DNA of 64,000 bases from NCBI RefSeq assembly GCF_001522585.2, contig NZ_CP013372.1:806001-870000 (forward strand), in the 5' to 3' direction. The notes below the pieces were generated by a model that was given only the letters and a program-made list of their open reading frames with translations, was not told the DNA's origin and ran no database searches. Made by a program: the position numbers and the translations under genes. Shown in pieces: positions 53,318 through 62,694 of the stretch (within the stretch, counting starts at the first letter, position 1; every line of letters begins with the position of its first letter). The stretch comes from Burkholderia sp. NRF60-BP8. Its GTDB lineage: Bacteria; Pseudomonadota; Gammaproteobacteria; Burkholderiales; Burkholderiaceae.

Positions 53318-54853
53318 TCAGTCGTCGCTCAGCTTCGCCGCGAGCGATTGCACTTGCTGGACGTTCGCGTGAACGGCCTGCGCGAGACGCGTGCCGTAAT
53401 CGGCGTCGGCCTTGTAGAAGTACGACAGCATCGCGTACTGGTTGTGCGCGTTCTTCACCTGACCGAGATCGCCGGACAGTGCGGTGACGAGGTCGTCCTT
53501 GTCCTGCTGCGACAGGCTACGGTAGTACTCGCCCGCCTGACGGAACGGCAGCTTCTTGCGGATCGCCTCCTGCTGCGTCGTGCCGCTGAGCGCCGTGCGG
53601 ACCGACTTGTACTGCGGATCCTGCGCGAGTTCATTCAGCGTCGACGGTTCGTAATTCACCTCGCCCTTGCGGTCGCCGGCATTCATCTTGCCGTCCTGGT
53701 TGTTGTTGACGACCGGCACGACCGGGCGGTTGATCGGCAGATCCATGTAGTTCGCGCCGAGCCGGTACATCTGCGTGTCGGCGTATGCGAACAGGCGATC
53801 CTGCAGCATCCGGTCTTCGGACGGCTCGATCCCCGGCACGAGCCGCGACGGCGCGAACGCCGATTCCTCGGTCGACTGGAAATAGTTGTCGGGCACGCGG
53901 TTGAGCGTCATCGTGCCGATCTTGCGTTCGGGCACGCCGGTCCACACCTTCGTATCGTCGAGCGCGTCGAAGTCGAAGCGGTTCAGGTCCTTCGGCGCGA
54001 GCACCTGCACGTACAGATCCCACTTCGGGAAATCGCCCTGTTTCAGCGCGCCGTACAGGTCGTTCGTCATCATGTTCCAGTCGCGGCCGATCGATGCGGG
54101 GATCTCCTGCGGGCGCAGGCCGTGCACGCCTTGCTGGCTCTTCCAGTGGAACTTCACGTAGTGCACGTCGCCCTGCGCATTGACGAACTTGAACGCGTGC
54201 ACCGCGAAGCCGTCCATGCGGCGATACGAATCGGGCATGCCCTCGTCCGTGTACAGCCTCGTCAGCATGTGGGTCGCTTCGGGCGTGTGTGCGAAGAAGT
54301 CGAACGCGAGGTTCGGATCCTGCACGCCGGTCACCGCGCTCGGTTTGTTCGCATGCACGAAGTCGGGGAACTTGATGCCGTCGCGAATGAAGAACACCGG
54401 CCAGTTGATGCCGACCATGTCCCAGTTGCCCTGCTGCGTATAGAACTTCACCGCGAAGCCGCGCGGGTCCCGCGCCTGCTCGGGCGAGCCGCGATAGCCC
54501 ATCACGGTGGAGAAGCGCACGAACACGGGCGTGCGGGTGCCGGGCGTGAAGACCTTCGCTTTCGTCAGGTCGGAGATGTCGGCGCTCGGCACGAACTCGC
54601 CGAATGCGCCGGTGCCGCGTGCATGCACGACGCGTTCCGGAATGCGCTCGCGATCGAAGCGCTGCAGTTTCTCGATGAGTGCGGAGTCCTGCAGTAGCAC
54701 CGGGCCGGCGGGGCCGGCCGTTTGCGAATTCTGGTTGTCGCCCACGGGCGCGCCGGTGTCGCGCGTGAGTTCGGCGGCATGCGGAGCAGCGGAGAGCGCC
54801 ACGCAGATCGCGGCGACTGCGTGCCGCAGCACGCGATGGGAAGATGAGGACAT
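53318..54853 (-). CDS. katB: Exported monofunctional heme catalase KatB
   Basis: A 511-residue clade-3-sized small-subunit catalase with an N-terminal signal peptide (HAVAAICVALSAAPHA-AE), so it acts in the periplasm. The distal His is in RVVHARGTGAFGEF, the distal Asn region is VGINWPVFFIRDGIKFPDF, and the proximal heme-ligand Tyr is in RLFAYADTQMYRLG. It disproportionates hydrogen peroxide. AAGGAG precedes ATG 54853. It heads katB-ankB. The upstream A+T-rich stretch has repeated TTCGATA elements one helical turn apart, a possible OxyR target. Confidence 0.94.
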   Translation of the reverse strand: MSSSSHRVLRHAVAAICVALSAAPHAAELTRDTGAPVGDNQNSQTAGPAGPVLLQDSALIEKLQRFDRERIPERVVHARGTGAFGEFVPSADISDLTKAKVFTPGTRTPVFVRFSTVMGYRGSPEQARDPRGFAVKFYTQQGNWDMVGINWPVFFIRDGIKFPDFVHANKPSAVTGVQDPNLAFDFFAHTPEATHMLTRLYTDEGMPDSYRRMDGFAVHAFKFVNAQGDVHYVKFHWKSQQGVHGLRPQEIPASIGRDWNMMTNDLYGALKQGDFPKWDLYVQVLAPKDLNRFDFDALDDTKVWTGVPERKIGTMTLNRVPDNYFQSTEESAFAPSRLVPGIEPSEDRMLQDRLFAYADTQMYRLGANYMDLPINRPVVPVVNNNQDGKMNAGDRKGEVNYEPSTLNELAQDPQYKSVRTALSGTTQQEAIRKKLPFRQAGEYYRSLSQQDKDDLVTALSGDLGQVKNAHNQYAMLSYFYKADADYGTRLAQAVHANVQQVQSLAAKLSDD

Positions 54854-54924
54854 GACGATGGAACTCCTTGAATCCGATCGGTGGTGGGGAAGCCGACTGA
54901 ATTAGAAGAGATCGTCAGACGATT

Positions 54925-54957
54925 GGCTAATTGATATTCGATATGTTTTCGATAGCC
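54925..54957. promoter_or_regulatory. Candidate OxyR-type site upstream of katB
   Basis: GGCTA (54925) and TAGCC (54957) enclose an A+T-rich stretch with two TTCGATA repeats about eleven bases apart. Spacing fits a LysR-type regulator touching successive grooves; the match to the OxyR consensus is poor. Confidence 0.3.
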
Positions 54958-55077
54958 GTGGGGGAGATGCAGCGCGAACCGTCCGTTGTGCAAGAAACGA
55001 AGCCGTATCGTTGCGCGCGCAAGGAGTCGCTGCGGCGCGCATGATGCATCGGTCGTGCATGATTTCTGGCGACGCCG

Positions 55078-56565
55078 TCAACCGGCGCTCGTTTGCCACC
55101 CGAGCCCGAGGCTCTTTTGTATCGACACGTAGTTCTTGATCAGTTCGGCTTGCCCGGCGATCACGTTCTGCTGTGCGGATAGCGCTTCGCGTTGCGTATC
55201 GAGCAGGTCGATCATCGACGCGACGCCCGCGCGATAGCGCTGGTCCATCAGCGCGCGCGAATGCACGGCCGACGTCTGCACCTTCGTCAACGCGACGACG
55301 TGCTCGCGCTGATGCCCGTAACGCTGCAGCGCGGTGTTGGCATCCTGTAATGCGCCGAGCACGGCCTTCTGATAATTCGCTTCCGCTTCGTCGCGCGATG
55401 CTTCGGCCGCACGTACCGCGCCGCGCGTGCGTCCGAAGTCGAGAATGTTCCATTGCAGGTACGGCGCACCGATCCACGTGAAATTCTGCTTGCGGAACAG
55501 GTGGCCGGGATCGGTCGCGCTGAAACCGAGATCGCCGAGCAACGTTACTTTCGGGAAATAGTCGGCGACATGCTCGCCGATCTGCGCATGACTCGACGCG
55601 AGCCGGCGTTCGGCCGCGCGGATGTCGGGGCGCTGTTTCAGCAATGTGGCCGGATCGCCGATCGCGACGCTGCCGGGCAGCGTCGGCAGCGCCGCGTCCG
55701 GGGTCGACAGCACGACGTCGAGCGCGCCCGGCGCGCGGCCCGTCAGGATCGCGAGGCGGTCGAGCGATTCGGTCACCTGCGCATCGAGCGGGATCAGCGA
55801 CGCGCGCGTGTTCTCGACCTGCGTCGTCAGCCGCTCGATGTCCGCATCGGCCGCGACGCCGCGTGCGCGGCGCTGCTGCGTGAGTTCGAGCATTTGCTGC
55901 TGCAATTGCGCGGTGCGCCGCGACAACGCGAGCCGTTGCTGCTGGTCGCGCAGGTCGACATACGCATTCGCGACTTCGGCCGCGATCGACACCTGCGTGT
56001 CGGCGAGATCGGCATCGACGGCTTCGGCCTGCGCGGAAGCGGCTTCGACTGCGCGGCGTGTGCCGCCGAACAAGTCGATTTCCCAGGTCGCGTCGAAGCC
56101 CGCCGAATAGAGTTGCAGCGGCCCCGAGCCGCCGAGCGACGGCGATGTGCCGCCCGACTGGCCCGAGCCGTTCGACGGCAGCAGCGAGCCGAGCGCGCCG
56201 ACGTCCGGCTCGCGCATGCGGATGGCCGCGACGGTGGCCGACGATTTCGGCATCTGCGCCGCGCGCTGCTGCGAGAGCTGCGCACGCGCCGCGCGCAAGC
56301 GTGCCTGCGCGGCGTGCAGATCGGGGTTGTACACGAGCGCCGCGGTGATCAGCTCGTCGAGCTGGCGATCGTTCAGCGCGTGCCACCACGCGCTCGGCGC
56401 GGGCGCGGCAGTGTCGATGCCGGTGGCCGGCGCACGCACGAAGGTCGGTGCATCGGGTGCGGCGGGCGCGCCGCGGTAGTCGGGGCCGACCGTGCAGCCG
56501 GCGAGCAGGCACGCGGCCGCGCACAGAGTGAGCGCGGGGCGGCGGGGCAGGGAGAAGGGTTTCAT
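55078..56565 (-). CDS. Outer-membrane efflux lipoprotein of EmrAB-type pump
   Basis: A 495-residue NodT/OprM-like TolC relative with a lipobox (LCAAACLLAGCTVG, Cys about 24). Paired helical units include ALVYNPDLHAAQARLRAARA and the C-terminal MIDLLDTQREALSAQQNVIAG. It provides the outer-membrane channel for the MFS transporter and adaptor encoded just upstream (13 bases after the transporter). The three genes form an MFS tripartite system like FarAB/EmrAB-TolC or the Burkholderia EmrB systems. It differs in sequence from the RND-associated channel at 45.8 kb. Confidence 0.92.
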   Translation of the reverse strand: MKPFSLPRRPALTLCAAACLLAGCTVGPDYRGAPAAPDAPTFVRAPATGIDTAAPAPSAWWHALNDRQLDELITAALVYNPDLHAAQARLRAARAQLSQQRAAQMPKSSATVAAIRMREPDVGALGSLLPSNGSGQSGGTSPSLGGSGPLQLYSAGFDATWEIDLFGGTRRAVEAASAQAEAVDADLADTQVSIAAEVANAYVDLRDQQQRLALSRRTAQLQQQMLELTQQRRARGVAADADIERLTTQVENTRASLIPLDAQVTESLDRLAILTGRAPGALDVVLSTPDAALPTLPGSVAIGDPATLLKQRPDIRAAERRLASSHAQIGEHVADYFPKVTLLGDLGFSATDPGHLFRKQNFTWIGAPYLQWNILDFGRTRGAVRAAEASRDEAEANYQKAVLGALQDANTALQRYGHQREHVVALTKVQTSAVHSRALMDQRYRAGVASMIDLLDTQREALSAQQNVIAGQAELIKNYVSIQKSLGLGWQTSAG

Positions 56566-56578
56566 CGCGTATGACGGG

Positions 56579-58165
56579 TCAATGGCCGGACGACATCGGT
56601 TGCGGCCCGCGCGGCGTTCTCAGCAGCAGCGCGAGCGGCACGCAGGCGAGCAGCGCGAGGCCCAGCAGATAGAAGGTTTCGGAATAGGTCATCACGACGG
56701 CCTGGATCTGGATCTGCTGCGCCAGTTGGCCGAGCGCGCGCATGTTCGAATACGTGAGATCGCCGGTGTGCGCGAACCAGTTGGCCGCATAGGCCGACAG
56801 TCGATCCTGACCGATCGGCGAGTTCGCGCTCACCGATTCGCGCAGCGCGGCCGTGTGGAAGGTCGTGCGCCGATCGATCACGGTGCCGATGATCGCGAGC
56901 CCGATCGAGCCGCCGAGGTTGCGCGCCATGTTGTAGAGCCCGGCCGCATCGCCCGAGTCTTCGCGCGCGACGGCCGCCATCGAAGCCTGGTTGAGCGGCA
57001 TCATCGCGAGCATCTGCGCGAGGCCGCGGATCAGTTGCGACCACACGAAATCGTGGCCCACGCTCTGCGCGGTCAGGTCGATGTCGAGCATGCAGCTCAG
57101 GCAGAACAGCAGCAACCCCGCGATCACGAGAATGCGGAAATCGACCTTGCCGAGCAGACGCGGGAGGATCGGCATCACGAGAAAGGCGGGCAGCCCCGAC
57201 AGCAGCATGATCGCGCCGGCCTGTTCCGCGTTGTAGCCGGCGACGATCGCGAGGAACTGCGGCAGCAGGTAGGACACGCCATACAGCCCGGCGCCGACCG
57301 CGGATACGATCACGATCACGCTCGCGTAGCGCGGGTTGCGCATCAGCGACAGCCGCATGATCGGCCGTTTCGCGAAGCGCTGCGACAGCGCGATCAGGAT
57401 CATCCCGACCAACGATACGATGCTCAGCGTGACGATCATCTGCGATTCGAACCAGCGTTCGCGCTGGCCTTCCTCAAGCACGACGGTCAGCGAGCTCAGG
57501 CCGATCGCGAGGCCGAGGATGCCGAGCCAGTCCGCGTTGAAGAACGCACTCCATTGCGGGCGGTCCGACGGCAGGCCGAACACCAGCAGCGCCATCAGCA
57601 GCAGGCAGACGGGCAGGTTCAGGAAGAAGCACCAGCTCCAGTTCACGTTCTCCGCGAGCCAGCCGCCGAGCACGGGGCCGAACAACGGCCCGAGCAGCAC
57701 GATCAGGCCGAACATCGTCATCCCGACCGGCAACTGCGACAGCGGCAGGCGCGTGCGGATGATCGTCTGCGCGGTCGGGATCAGCGCGCCGCCGGTGAAG
57801 CCCTGGCCGATCCGGCCGGCGATCATCGTCGGCAGCGAATGCGACCAGCCGCACATCATCGAGAACGCGATGAACAGCGCGGAGTTCGTCAGCAGGAAAT
57901 TGCGCAGCCCGAACACGCGCGTGAGCCATGCGGCGAGCGGGATCATCACGATCTCCGACATCAGGTAGCCGGTCGAGATCCACGTGCCTTCGGTGCCGGT
58001 CGCGCCGATTTCGCCCTGGATCTGCGGCAGCGCGGAGTTCGTGATCGAGATGTCGAGCGTCGCCATCAGCGCGCCGAGCGCACCGGCCGCGACCGCGATC
58101 CAGTCGGTCACGCTCGCGCGGCCTTCGTGCGGCGGCGTGGGTGTCGTGGCGGGCGTATCAGCCAT
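56579..58165 (-). CDS. DHA2-family drug:H+ antiporter (EmrB-like)
   Basis: A 528-residue 14-helix major-facilitator protein of the EmrB/QacA group. It shows ATLDISITNSALPQIQGEIG (helix 1 with the acidic DxxITNxALP motif), the loop ISTGYLMSEIVMIPLAAWL, and motif C-like LVLLGPLFGPVLGGWL. It exports lipophilic drugs or fatty acids using the proton gradient. Its ATG lies inside the adaptor gene end (8-base overlap). Last residues are hydrophilic (RTPRGPQPMSSGH). The substrate range is unknown. Confidence 0.93.
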   Translation of the reverse strand: MADTPATTPTPPHEGRASVTDWIAVAAGALGALMATLDISITNSALPQIQGEIGATGTEGTWISTGYLMSEIVMIPLAAWLTRVFGLRNFLLTNSALFIAFSMMCGWSHSLPTMIAGRIGQGFTGGALIPTAQTIIRTRLPLSQLPVGMTMFGLIVLLGPLFGPVLGGWLAENVNWSWCFFLNLPVCLLLMALLVFGLPSDRPQWSAFFNADWLGILGLAIGLSSLTVVLEEGQRERWFESQMIVTLSIVSLVGMILIALSQRFAKRPIMRLSLMRNPRYASVIVIVSAVGAGLYGVSYLLPQFLAIVAGYNAEQAGAIMLLSGLPAFLVMPILPRLLGKVDFRILVIAGLLLFCLSCMLDIDLTAQSVGHDFVWSQLIRGLAQMLAMMPLNQASMAAVAREDSGDAAGLYNMARNLGGSIGLAIIGTVIDRRTTFHTAALRESVSANSPIGQDRLSAYAANWFAHTGDLTYSNMRALGQLAQQIQIQAVVMTYSETFYLLGLALLACVPLALLLRTPRGPQPMSSGH

Positions 58166-59282
58166 GATGCTGCTCGTCGCGGGCCGAGCGCGTATCGACG
58201 TCGACCGTCACCGACAACCCAGGCAACAGCATGCGTTGCGCGCGGGCATTCGCGGCGAGACGGATGCGCACGGGCACGCGCTGGACGATCTTCGTGAAAT
58301 TGCCGGTCGCGTTCTCGGGCGGCAGCAGCGCGAACTGCGCGCCGGTGCCGGGCGCGAAGCTGTCGACGACGCCGGACAGCGGGCCGTCCGGCAGCGCGTC
58401 GACATGCAGCTCGACGGGCTGGCCGACGCGCATGTTGCCGATTTGCGTTTCCTTGAAGTTCGCGACGAGATAGATCGAGTCGACCGGCACGACGGTCAGC
58501 AGGCGCGTGCCGGGCTGCACGTATTGCCCGACGCGCACCGTGCGGTCGCCGACGCGGCCTGCGAGCGTGCTGCGCACGATCGTGTTGTCGAGATCGAGCT
58601 GCGCCTGGGCGGCGCTGGCCTGCGCGGCCTCGAGCTGCGCCCGTGCCTGCTGGAGCTGCGCGGTGAACGACGCGATCTGCGTGCGGGCGGCGGCGATCGA
58701 CGCGTTGTTCGCGGCGAGCGTCGCGCGCGCCTGATCGCGCGTGCTTTTCAGGTCGGCCACGCGTTCGTGCGTTTCGGCGCCGGTCGCCGCGAGCGGCGCA
58801 TAGCGCGCGTACTCGTCGCTCGCGTGCTGCGCGTTGATTTGCGACACCTTCGCCTGTGCGTCGGCCTGTTCGAGATTCGCGCGCTGCTGGCTGATGTCGG
58901 CTTCGGCGCGCGCGATATCGGCGCGGCGGGCGTCGACGGTCGCCAGCGCCTGCGCGAGCGCCACCTGGTACTGGCGGACGTCGAGCCGCACGAGCGGATC
59001 GCCGGCCTTGACGGGCTGGTTGTCGCGCACGTAGACGTCGGTCACGTAGCCGGCGACCTTCGGCGCGGCAGTCATGCTGTCCGCCTGCAGGTACGCATCG
59101 TTGGTGCTCTCGATGAAGCGGCCGACCGTCCACCAGCGACCGAGCCACACCGCGCCGCCGACGGCCGCGAGCACGGCGACCGCGAGCAGGATGCGTCGCT
59201 TCGTTCCGCCGTTGCCGTTGCGCGGCGTTGTTCCGTTTTCCTGACGATCTGCTTTCTGTGGCGGGTCTTGTGGTGTCGACAT
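58158..59282 (-). CDS. HlyD-family adaptor of MFS efflux system (EmrA-like)
   Basis: A 374-residue EmrA-type membrane-fusion protein: a short cytoplasmic N-terminus, one membrane helix (about 30-50, RRILLAVAVLAAVGGAVWLG), a split lipoyl domain (TAAPKVAGYVTDVYVRDNQPV and NTIVRSTLAGRVGDRTVRVG), and a long coiled-coil hairpin rich in Ala, Gln, Asp between them. It links the DHA2 transporter to the outer-membrane channel. It heads the three-gene pump operon and is divergent from a TetR gene; repeats in the 91-base space are a likely repressor site. Confidence 0.93.
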   Translation of the reverse strand: MSTPQDPPQKADRQENGTTPRNGNGGTKRRILLAVAVLAAVGGAVWLGRWWTVGRFIESTNDAYLQADSMTAAPKVAGYVTDVYVRDNQPVKAGDPLVRLDVRQYQVALAQALATVDARRADIARAEADISQQRANLEQADAQAKVSQINAQHASDEYARYAPLAATGAETHERVADLKSTRDQARATLAANNASIAAARTQIASFTAQLQQARAQLEAAQASAAQAQLDLDNTIVRSTLAGRVGDRTVRVGQYVQPGTRLLTVVPVDSIYLVANFKETQIGNMRVGQPVELHVDALPDGPLSGVVDSFAPGTGAQFALLPPENATGNFTKIVQRVPVRIRLAANARAQRMLLPGLSVTVDVDTRSARDEQHHG

Positions 59283-59294
59283 GCGGGATCCAAT

Positions 59295-59339
59295 TTATTC
59301 CAAGTGGAAGAATTATTCCAGTTGATAAAATTGTGTCAA
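59295..59339. promoter_or_regulatory. Operator-like repeats between emrA-like and tetR genes
   Basis: TTATTCCA occurs at 59295-59302 and 59313-59320. The first copy is part of TTCCA-AG-TGGAA, a 5-bp inverted repeat (59298-59309). TTGA...TCAA (59322-59339) is a second small inverted repeat. Lying between divergent pump and repressor genes, these are probable TetR-family operators. Confidence 0.6.
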
Positions 59340-59373
59340 GTAGAATGTCGATCGATCGAATGACGAGGAAGGC

Positions 59374-60183
59374 ATGAACGAAGCGAAGAAGCTGCGCCGC
59401 ACGTCGGCGGGCGGCTACGCGCGCGGCGACGAAACGCGCCAGCGGATCATCGAGGCGGCGATCGAACTGTTCGGCGATCGCGGGTTCGCGGGCGCGTCGA
59501 CGCGCGAGATCGCCGCGAGGGCGGGTGTGAACGCGCCGGCGCTCCAGTACTACTTCGAGAACAAGGAAGGCGTGTACCGCGCGTGCGTCGAGACGATCGC
59601 CGAGAACGGCTGGCAGGTGTTCGCGCCGGCGGTCGGCCATGCGCGGGCGATGCTCGACGCCGACGCGAGCGTCGACGCGCTGATCGATGCGTTCATCGGG
59701 CTGCTGCGCGCGTTGTCGGACCGGATGTTCACCGCGCCGAAGACGATGAACCAGCGGATGTTCTTCGCGCGCGAGCAGGGCGGCCAAGAACCGGCGAGCG
59801 CGAGCGAAATCCTGATGAAGCGCATGCGCAAGCCGCTGAACGACGTGAGCGCCGAGTTGATCGCCCGCATCACGGGGCGGCCGGTCGACGATCCCGTCAC
59901 GCGGTTGCGCGCGCTGAGCCTGTTCGGGCAGATCACGGTGTTCCACATCGCGCAGCGTTCGGCGCTGCAGTTGCTCGAATGGGACGCGTTCGACGGCGAG
60001 CGCGCGGCGCTCGTGACCGAAACGATCGCCGACCAGACGCGCGTGCTGCTCGAGCAATGGCATGCGCAGCGCGATGCGGGGGCGGCCGATGGGGGATCCG
60101 CGCCGAAGCGCGCGACGAAGCGAGTGGCGGCGCCTCCCGCCGCGAAAAGCACGGCCCGCGTGAAGAAGCCTGCCGCGCGTTGA
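59374..60183 (+). CDS. TetR-family repressor of the EmrAB-type pump (CerR/DUF1956 type)
   Basis: A 269-residue TetR regulator. The N-terminal helix-turn-helix (about 18-65) is RIIEAAIELFGDRGFAGAST ... NAPALQYYFENKEGVYRAC. The ligand domain matches the CerR/YbiH-type C-terminus, with MNQRMFFAREQ and LSLFGQITVFHIAQ. A Lys/Ala-rich tail (SAPKRATKRVAAPP...) extends past the family end. Divergent from the pump operon with repeats between, so it probably represses both and is relieved by pump substrates. Confidence 0.9.
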   Translation: MNEAKKLRRTSAGGYARGDETRQRIIEAAIELFGDRGFAGASTREIAARAGVNAPALQYYFENKEGVYRACVETIAENGWQVFAPAVGHARAMLDADASVDALIDAFIGLLRALSDRMFTAPKTMNQRMFFAREQGGQEPASASEILMKRMRKPLNDVSAELIARITGRPVDDPVTRLRALSLFGQITVFHIAQRSALQLLEWDAFDGERAALVTETIADQTRVLLEQWHAQRDAGAADGGSAPKRATKRVAAPPAAKSTARVKKPAAR

Positions 60184-60210
60184 GCGCGGCAGATCACGTG
60201 CTCCCGACGA

Positions 60211-62694
60211 TCAATCCGGCTTGCGCGCCGCTGCGTCGGGCGACGGCGGCCGGGCTGCCGTATCGGCGGCATTGCGCGTATCGGCGCGAAGGTCGTTTTC
60301 ATCGTGGCCGACCGGCCGCGATCCGTCCGCATAGGCCACGACGCTGCGCTGCGGATTGGCGATCCGGATTTCGCGTTCGCGAAACGTCTCCGCGATGCGC
60401 CGGTTGAATTCGCGCTGCACGCTCCAGCGCGCCGAGTCCGTGCATTGCATCTGCCCGGCCAGCGCGAGCGCCGCGCCGTCGACCTGGTCGATGCCCCAGT
60501 AGCTGAAGTCCGACAGAATGCCGTCGCGGTACTTCGGGTCGTCGCGCAATGCGGCGCCGATTTCCTTCAGCGTCGCGATCGCGCGGTCGATGTCCTCGTC
60601 GTACGCGATGCTGACCTTGACCGCCGCGTTGCCGAGCCCGCGATTCGTATTGTTGACGGTCGTCACCGAGCTGAACGGGATCGTGTACAGCGACCCATCG
60701 CCGGCGCGCAGCCGCACGGTGCGGATCGACAGGTATTCGACCGTCCCCGACACGCCGGCGAGCGTGACCCAGTCGCCGACCTGCATCGCGTTTTCCATCA
60801 GCAGGAAGATCCCGGTGATGAAATCCTGCACGAGCTTCTGCGAGCCGAAACCGAGCGCGACGCCGAAGATGCTGGCGCCGGCCAGCAGCGGGCCGACGTT
60901 CACGCCGAGTTCGCTGAGGCCCGTCAGCACGACGACGAGCGCGATCATCACGAACAGCAGCGAGCGCAGCATCGGCAGCAGCGTGCGCAGCCGCGCGGCC
61001 CGCACCAGGTTGCCTTCGCGCGTCCATCGTTGCAGGCGGCGCTCGATCGCGATGTTGGCCGCTTCCCACACGACGAGCGCGACGATTGCCGCGATCGCGA
61101 TCGTCACCAGCGCGGAGGCGAGCCGGTGGCCGATCGTGCCCGTCTCGAACGCGCGGAAGATCGGCACGCCCCAGATCTGCAGCAGCAGCAGGAGGGTCAC
61201 GATGCCGAGCACGCCCGACACGATCCGGCGCAGCAGCGGGTAGTAGCGGTACGCGTGCAGATGAACGAGCGTGCGGTCGTCCTCGCGGCGCTGGAACAGC
61301 CGCGCGAGCGCGCCGAACACGACGATCGACACCATCCGCATCGCGATCATCGCGGCGATCGAGCGGCCGCCGAGCGTGATCAGCACGCGGTAGCCGTTGT
61401 GGACGTCGAGCGCCCACACGAACCACAGCGCCATCACGATGAAGACCGAGACGGGCGCCCATGCGTCGGCGAGCGCGTTGCCGACGACCGTGAAGGTCGG
61501 ACGATCCGCGCCGGCGGCACGGATCCGTGCCGCGACCGGCCGGCGACACCGCAGGATCAGCACCGAGATCATCACGTGCCCGACGAGCGCGACGGCCTTC
61601 AGCAGCGCGACATGGCCGGCTTCGGTCAGGCCGAAGTTCGCGGCGATCTCGACGGCCGCCGTGCACGCGCCGACCACGATCGCGATCCGCGCGATCGAGC
61701 GTTGCGCGAACCCGGCCCATGCGTCGCTGATATGCAGCAGCCGCAACTGCCGCGCGTCGGGCTGGAAGAACAGCCGGCTGACGATCGTGACGAGCCGGCA
61801 AATCACGTAGGTGTCGATCAATGCTTCGAGCGCGGATTCGATCGGCGTATCTGTCTCGACGAGCAACGACATCGTCAGGCTCGCGACGCCGACGAACACG
61901 AGCAGCGGCACCGCGCGCAGCGCGAGACTGACGAGCGCGCGCGGCATCCGGTGCAGCAGCGTGGTGTGTCGGCGCGCCTGGCCCCGGCTTGGGGAGGGCG
62001 AGGGCGCGGTGTCCGCAGCGTCGGTATCCGCGGCGTCGGCGGCCGCGGTGTCGGGCGGAGTGGACGTGTCGGGCGGCGGCGCGTGATCCTCGTCCGATGC
62101 GGCGGAATCGGGCGTGGGGCCGCGCGATGCATCGGCGCGGCGCGCGGCCACCGTCGCCAGCGCGCGTCGCAGCAGCCGCTTCGCGAGCCATTCGACGACG
62201 AGCGCTGGCAGAAGCACCGCGAGGAGGATCCCGAGCGTGCGTGTCAGGTCCGCACGCTGGTCGGCGCGCGCGAGCTTGTCGTGCCACCAGCTTCCCACCG
62301 AACCGATGTCGAGCAGCGAGCGCAGCGATTCCTGCAGCGCGTTGCCGATCTGCGCGGCCCAGCGCGATCCCTGGCGGACGAGCATCGATGCGAGCCCGTT
62401 CGACGTGAGCGCGGCCGGTGCCGCGGCAGCCGATGCGCCGCTGGCCGCGGACGCCGCGCTTGCCGGCACGGCGGGCGCGCTCAATGCGCCGACGGCTGCG
62501 ATGGCGCGCAGCGTCGTTTCGACCTGCGCGCGCTCGCGCGGGTTTTCCAGCACATTCAGTGCCTGCCGCGCCTCTTGCGGCGTCAGCGCGGGCGCGGCGT
62601 CGGAGGCGGCCGACGCGGCCGCTGGAGCAGGAGCGGCCGCGTGGGCGGCCGAGACGACGGCGGCAAGCAGCCAGCCGAGGAGGATATGTCGCAT
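60211..62694 (-). CDS. Large MscS-family mechanosensitive channel (YbiO-like)
   Basis: An 827-residue channel. The signal peptide ends near SAAHA-AA, followed by an Ala-rich periplasmic domain with ALTPQEARQALNVLENPRERAQ, a feature of E. coli YbiO. About ten membrane helices follow, the pore helix and the MscS beta domain (VSGTVEYLSIRTVRLRAGDG and VTTVNNTNRG), then a cytoplasmic alpha/beta part and a charged tail. It opens under membrane tension in hypo-osmotic shock to release solutes. Two Ala/Asp/Pro-rich linkers (about residues 205-245) are low in complexity. It is convergent with tetR, 27 bases apart. Confidence 0.9.
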   Translation of the reverse strand: MRHILLGWLLAAVVSAAHAAAPAPAAASAASDAAPALTPQEARQALNVLENPRERAQVETTLRAIAAVGALSAPAVPASAASAASGASAAAAPAALTSNGLASMLVRQGSRWAAQIGNALQESLRSLLDIGSVGSWWHDKLARADQRADLTRTLGILLAVLLPALVVEWLAKRLLRRALATVAARRADASRGPTPDSAASDEDHAPPPDTSTPPDTAAADAADTDAADTAPSPSPSRGQARRHTTLLHRMPRALVSLALRAVPLLVFVGVASLTMSLLVETDTPIESALEALIDTYVICRLVTIVSRLFFQPDARQLRLLHISDAWAGFAQRSIARIAIVVGACTAAVEIAANFGLTEAGHVALLKAVALVGHVMISVLILRCRRPVAARIRAAGADRPTFTVVGNALADAWAPVSVFIVMALWFVWALDVHNGYRVLITLGGRSIAAMIAMRMVSIVVFGALARLFQRREDDRTLVHLHAYRYYPLLRRIVSGVLGIVTLLLLLQIWGVPIFRAFETGTIGHRLASALVTIAIAAIVALVVWEAANIAIERRLQRWTREGNLVRAARLRTLLPMLRSLLFVMIALVVVLTGLSELGVNVGPLLAGASIFGVALGFGSQKLVQDFITGIFLLMENAMQVGDWVTLAGVSGTVEYLSIRTVRLRAGDGSLYTIPFSSVTTVNNTNRGLGNAAVKVSIAYDEDIDRAIATLKEIGAALRDDPKYRDGILSDFSYWGIDQVDGAALALAGQMQCTDSARWSVQREFNRRIAETFREREIRIANPQRSVVAYADGSRPVGHDENDLRADTRNAADTAARPPSPDAAARKPD

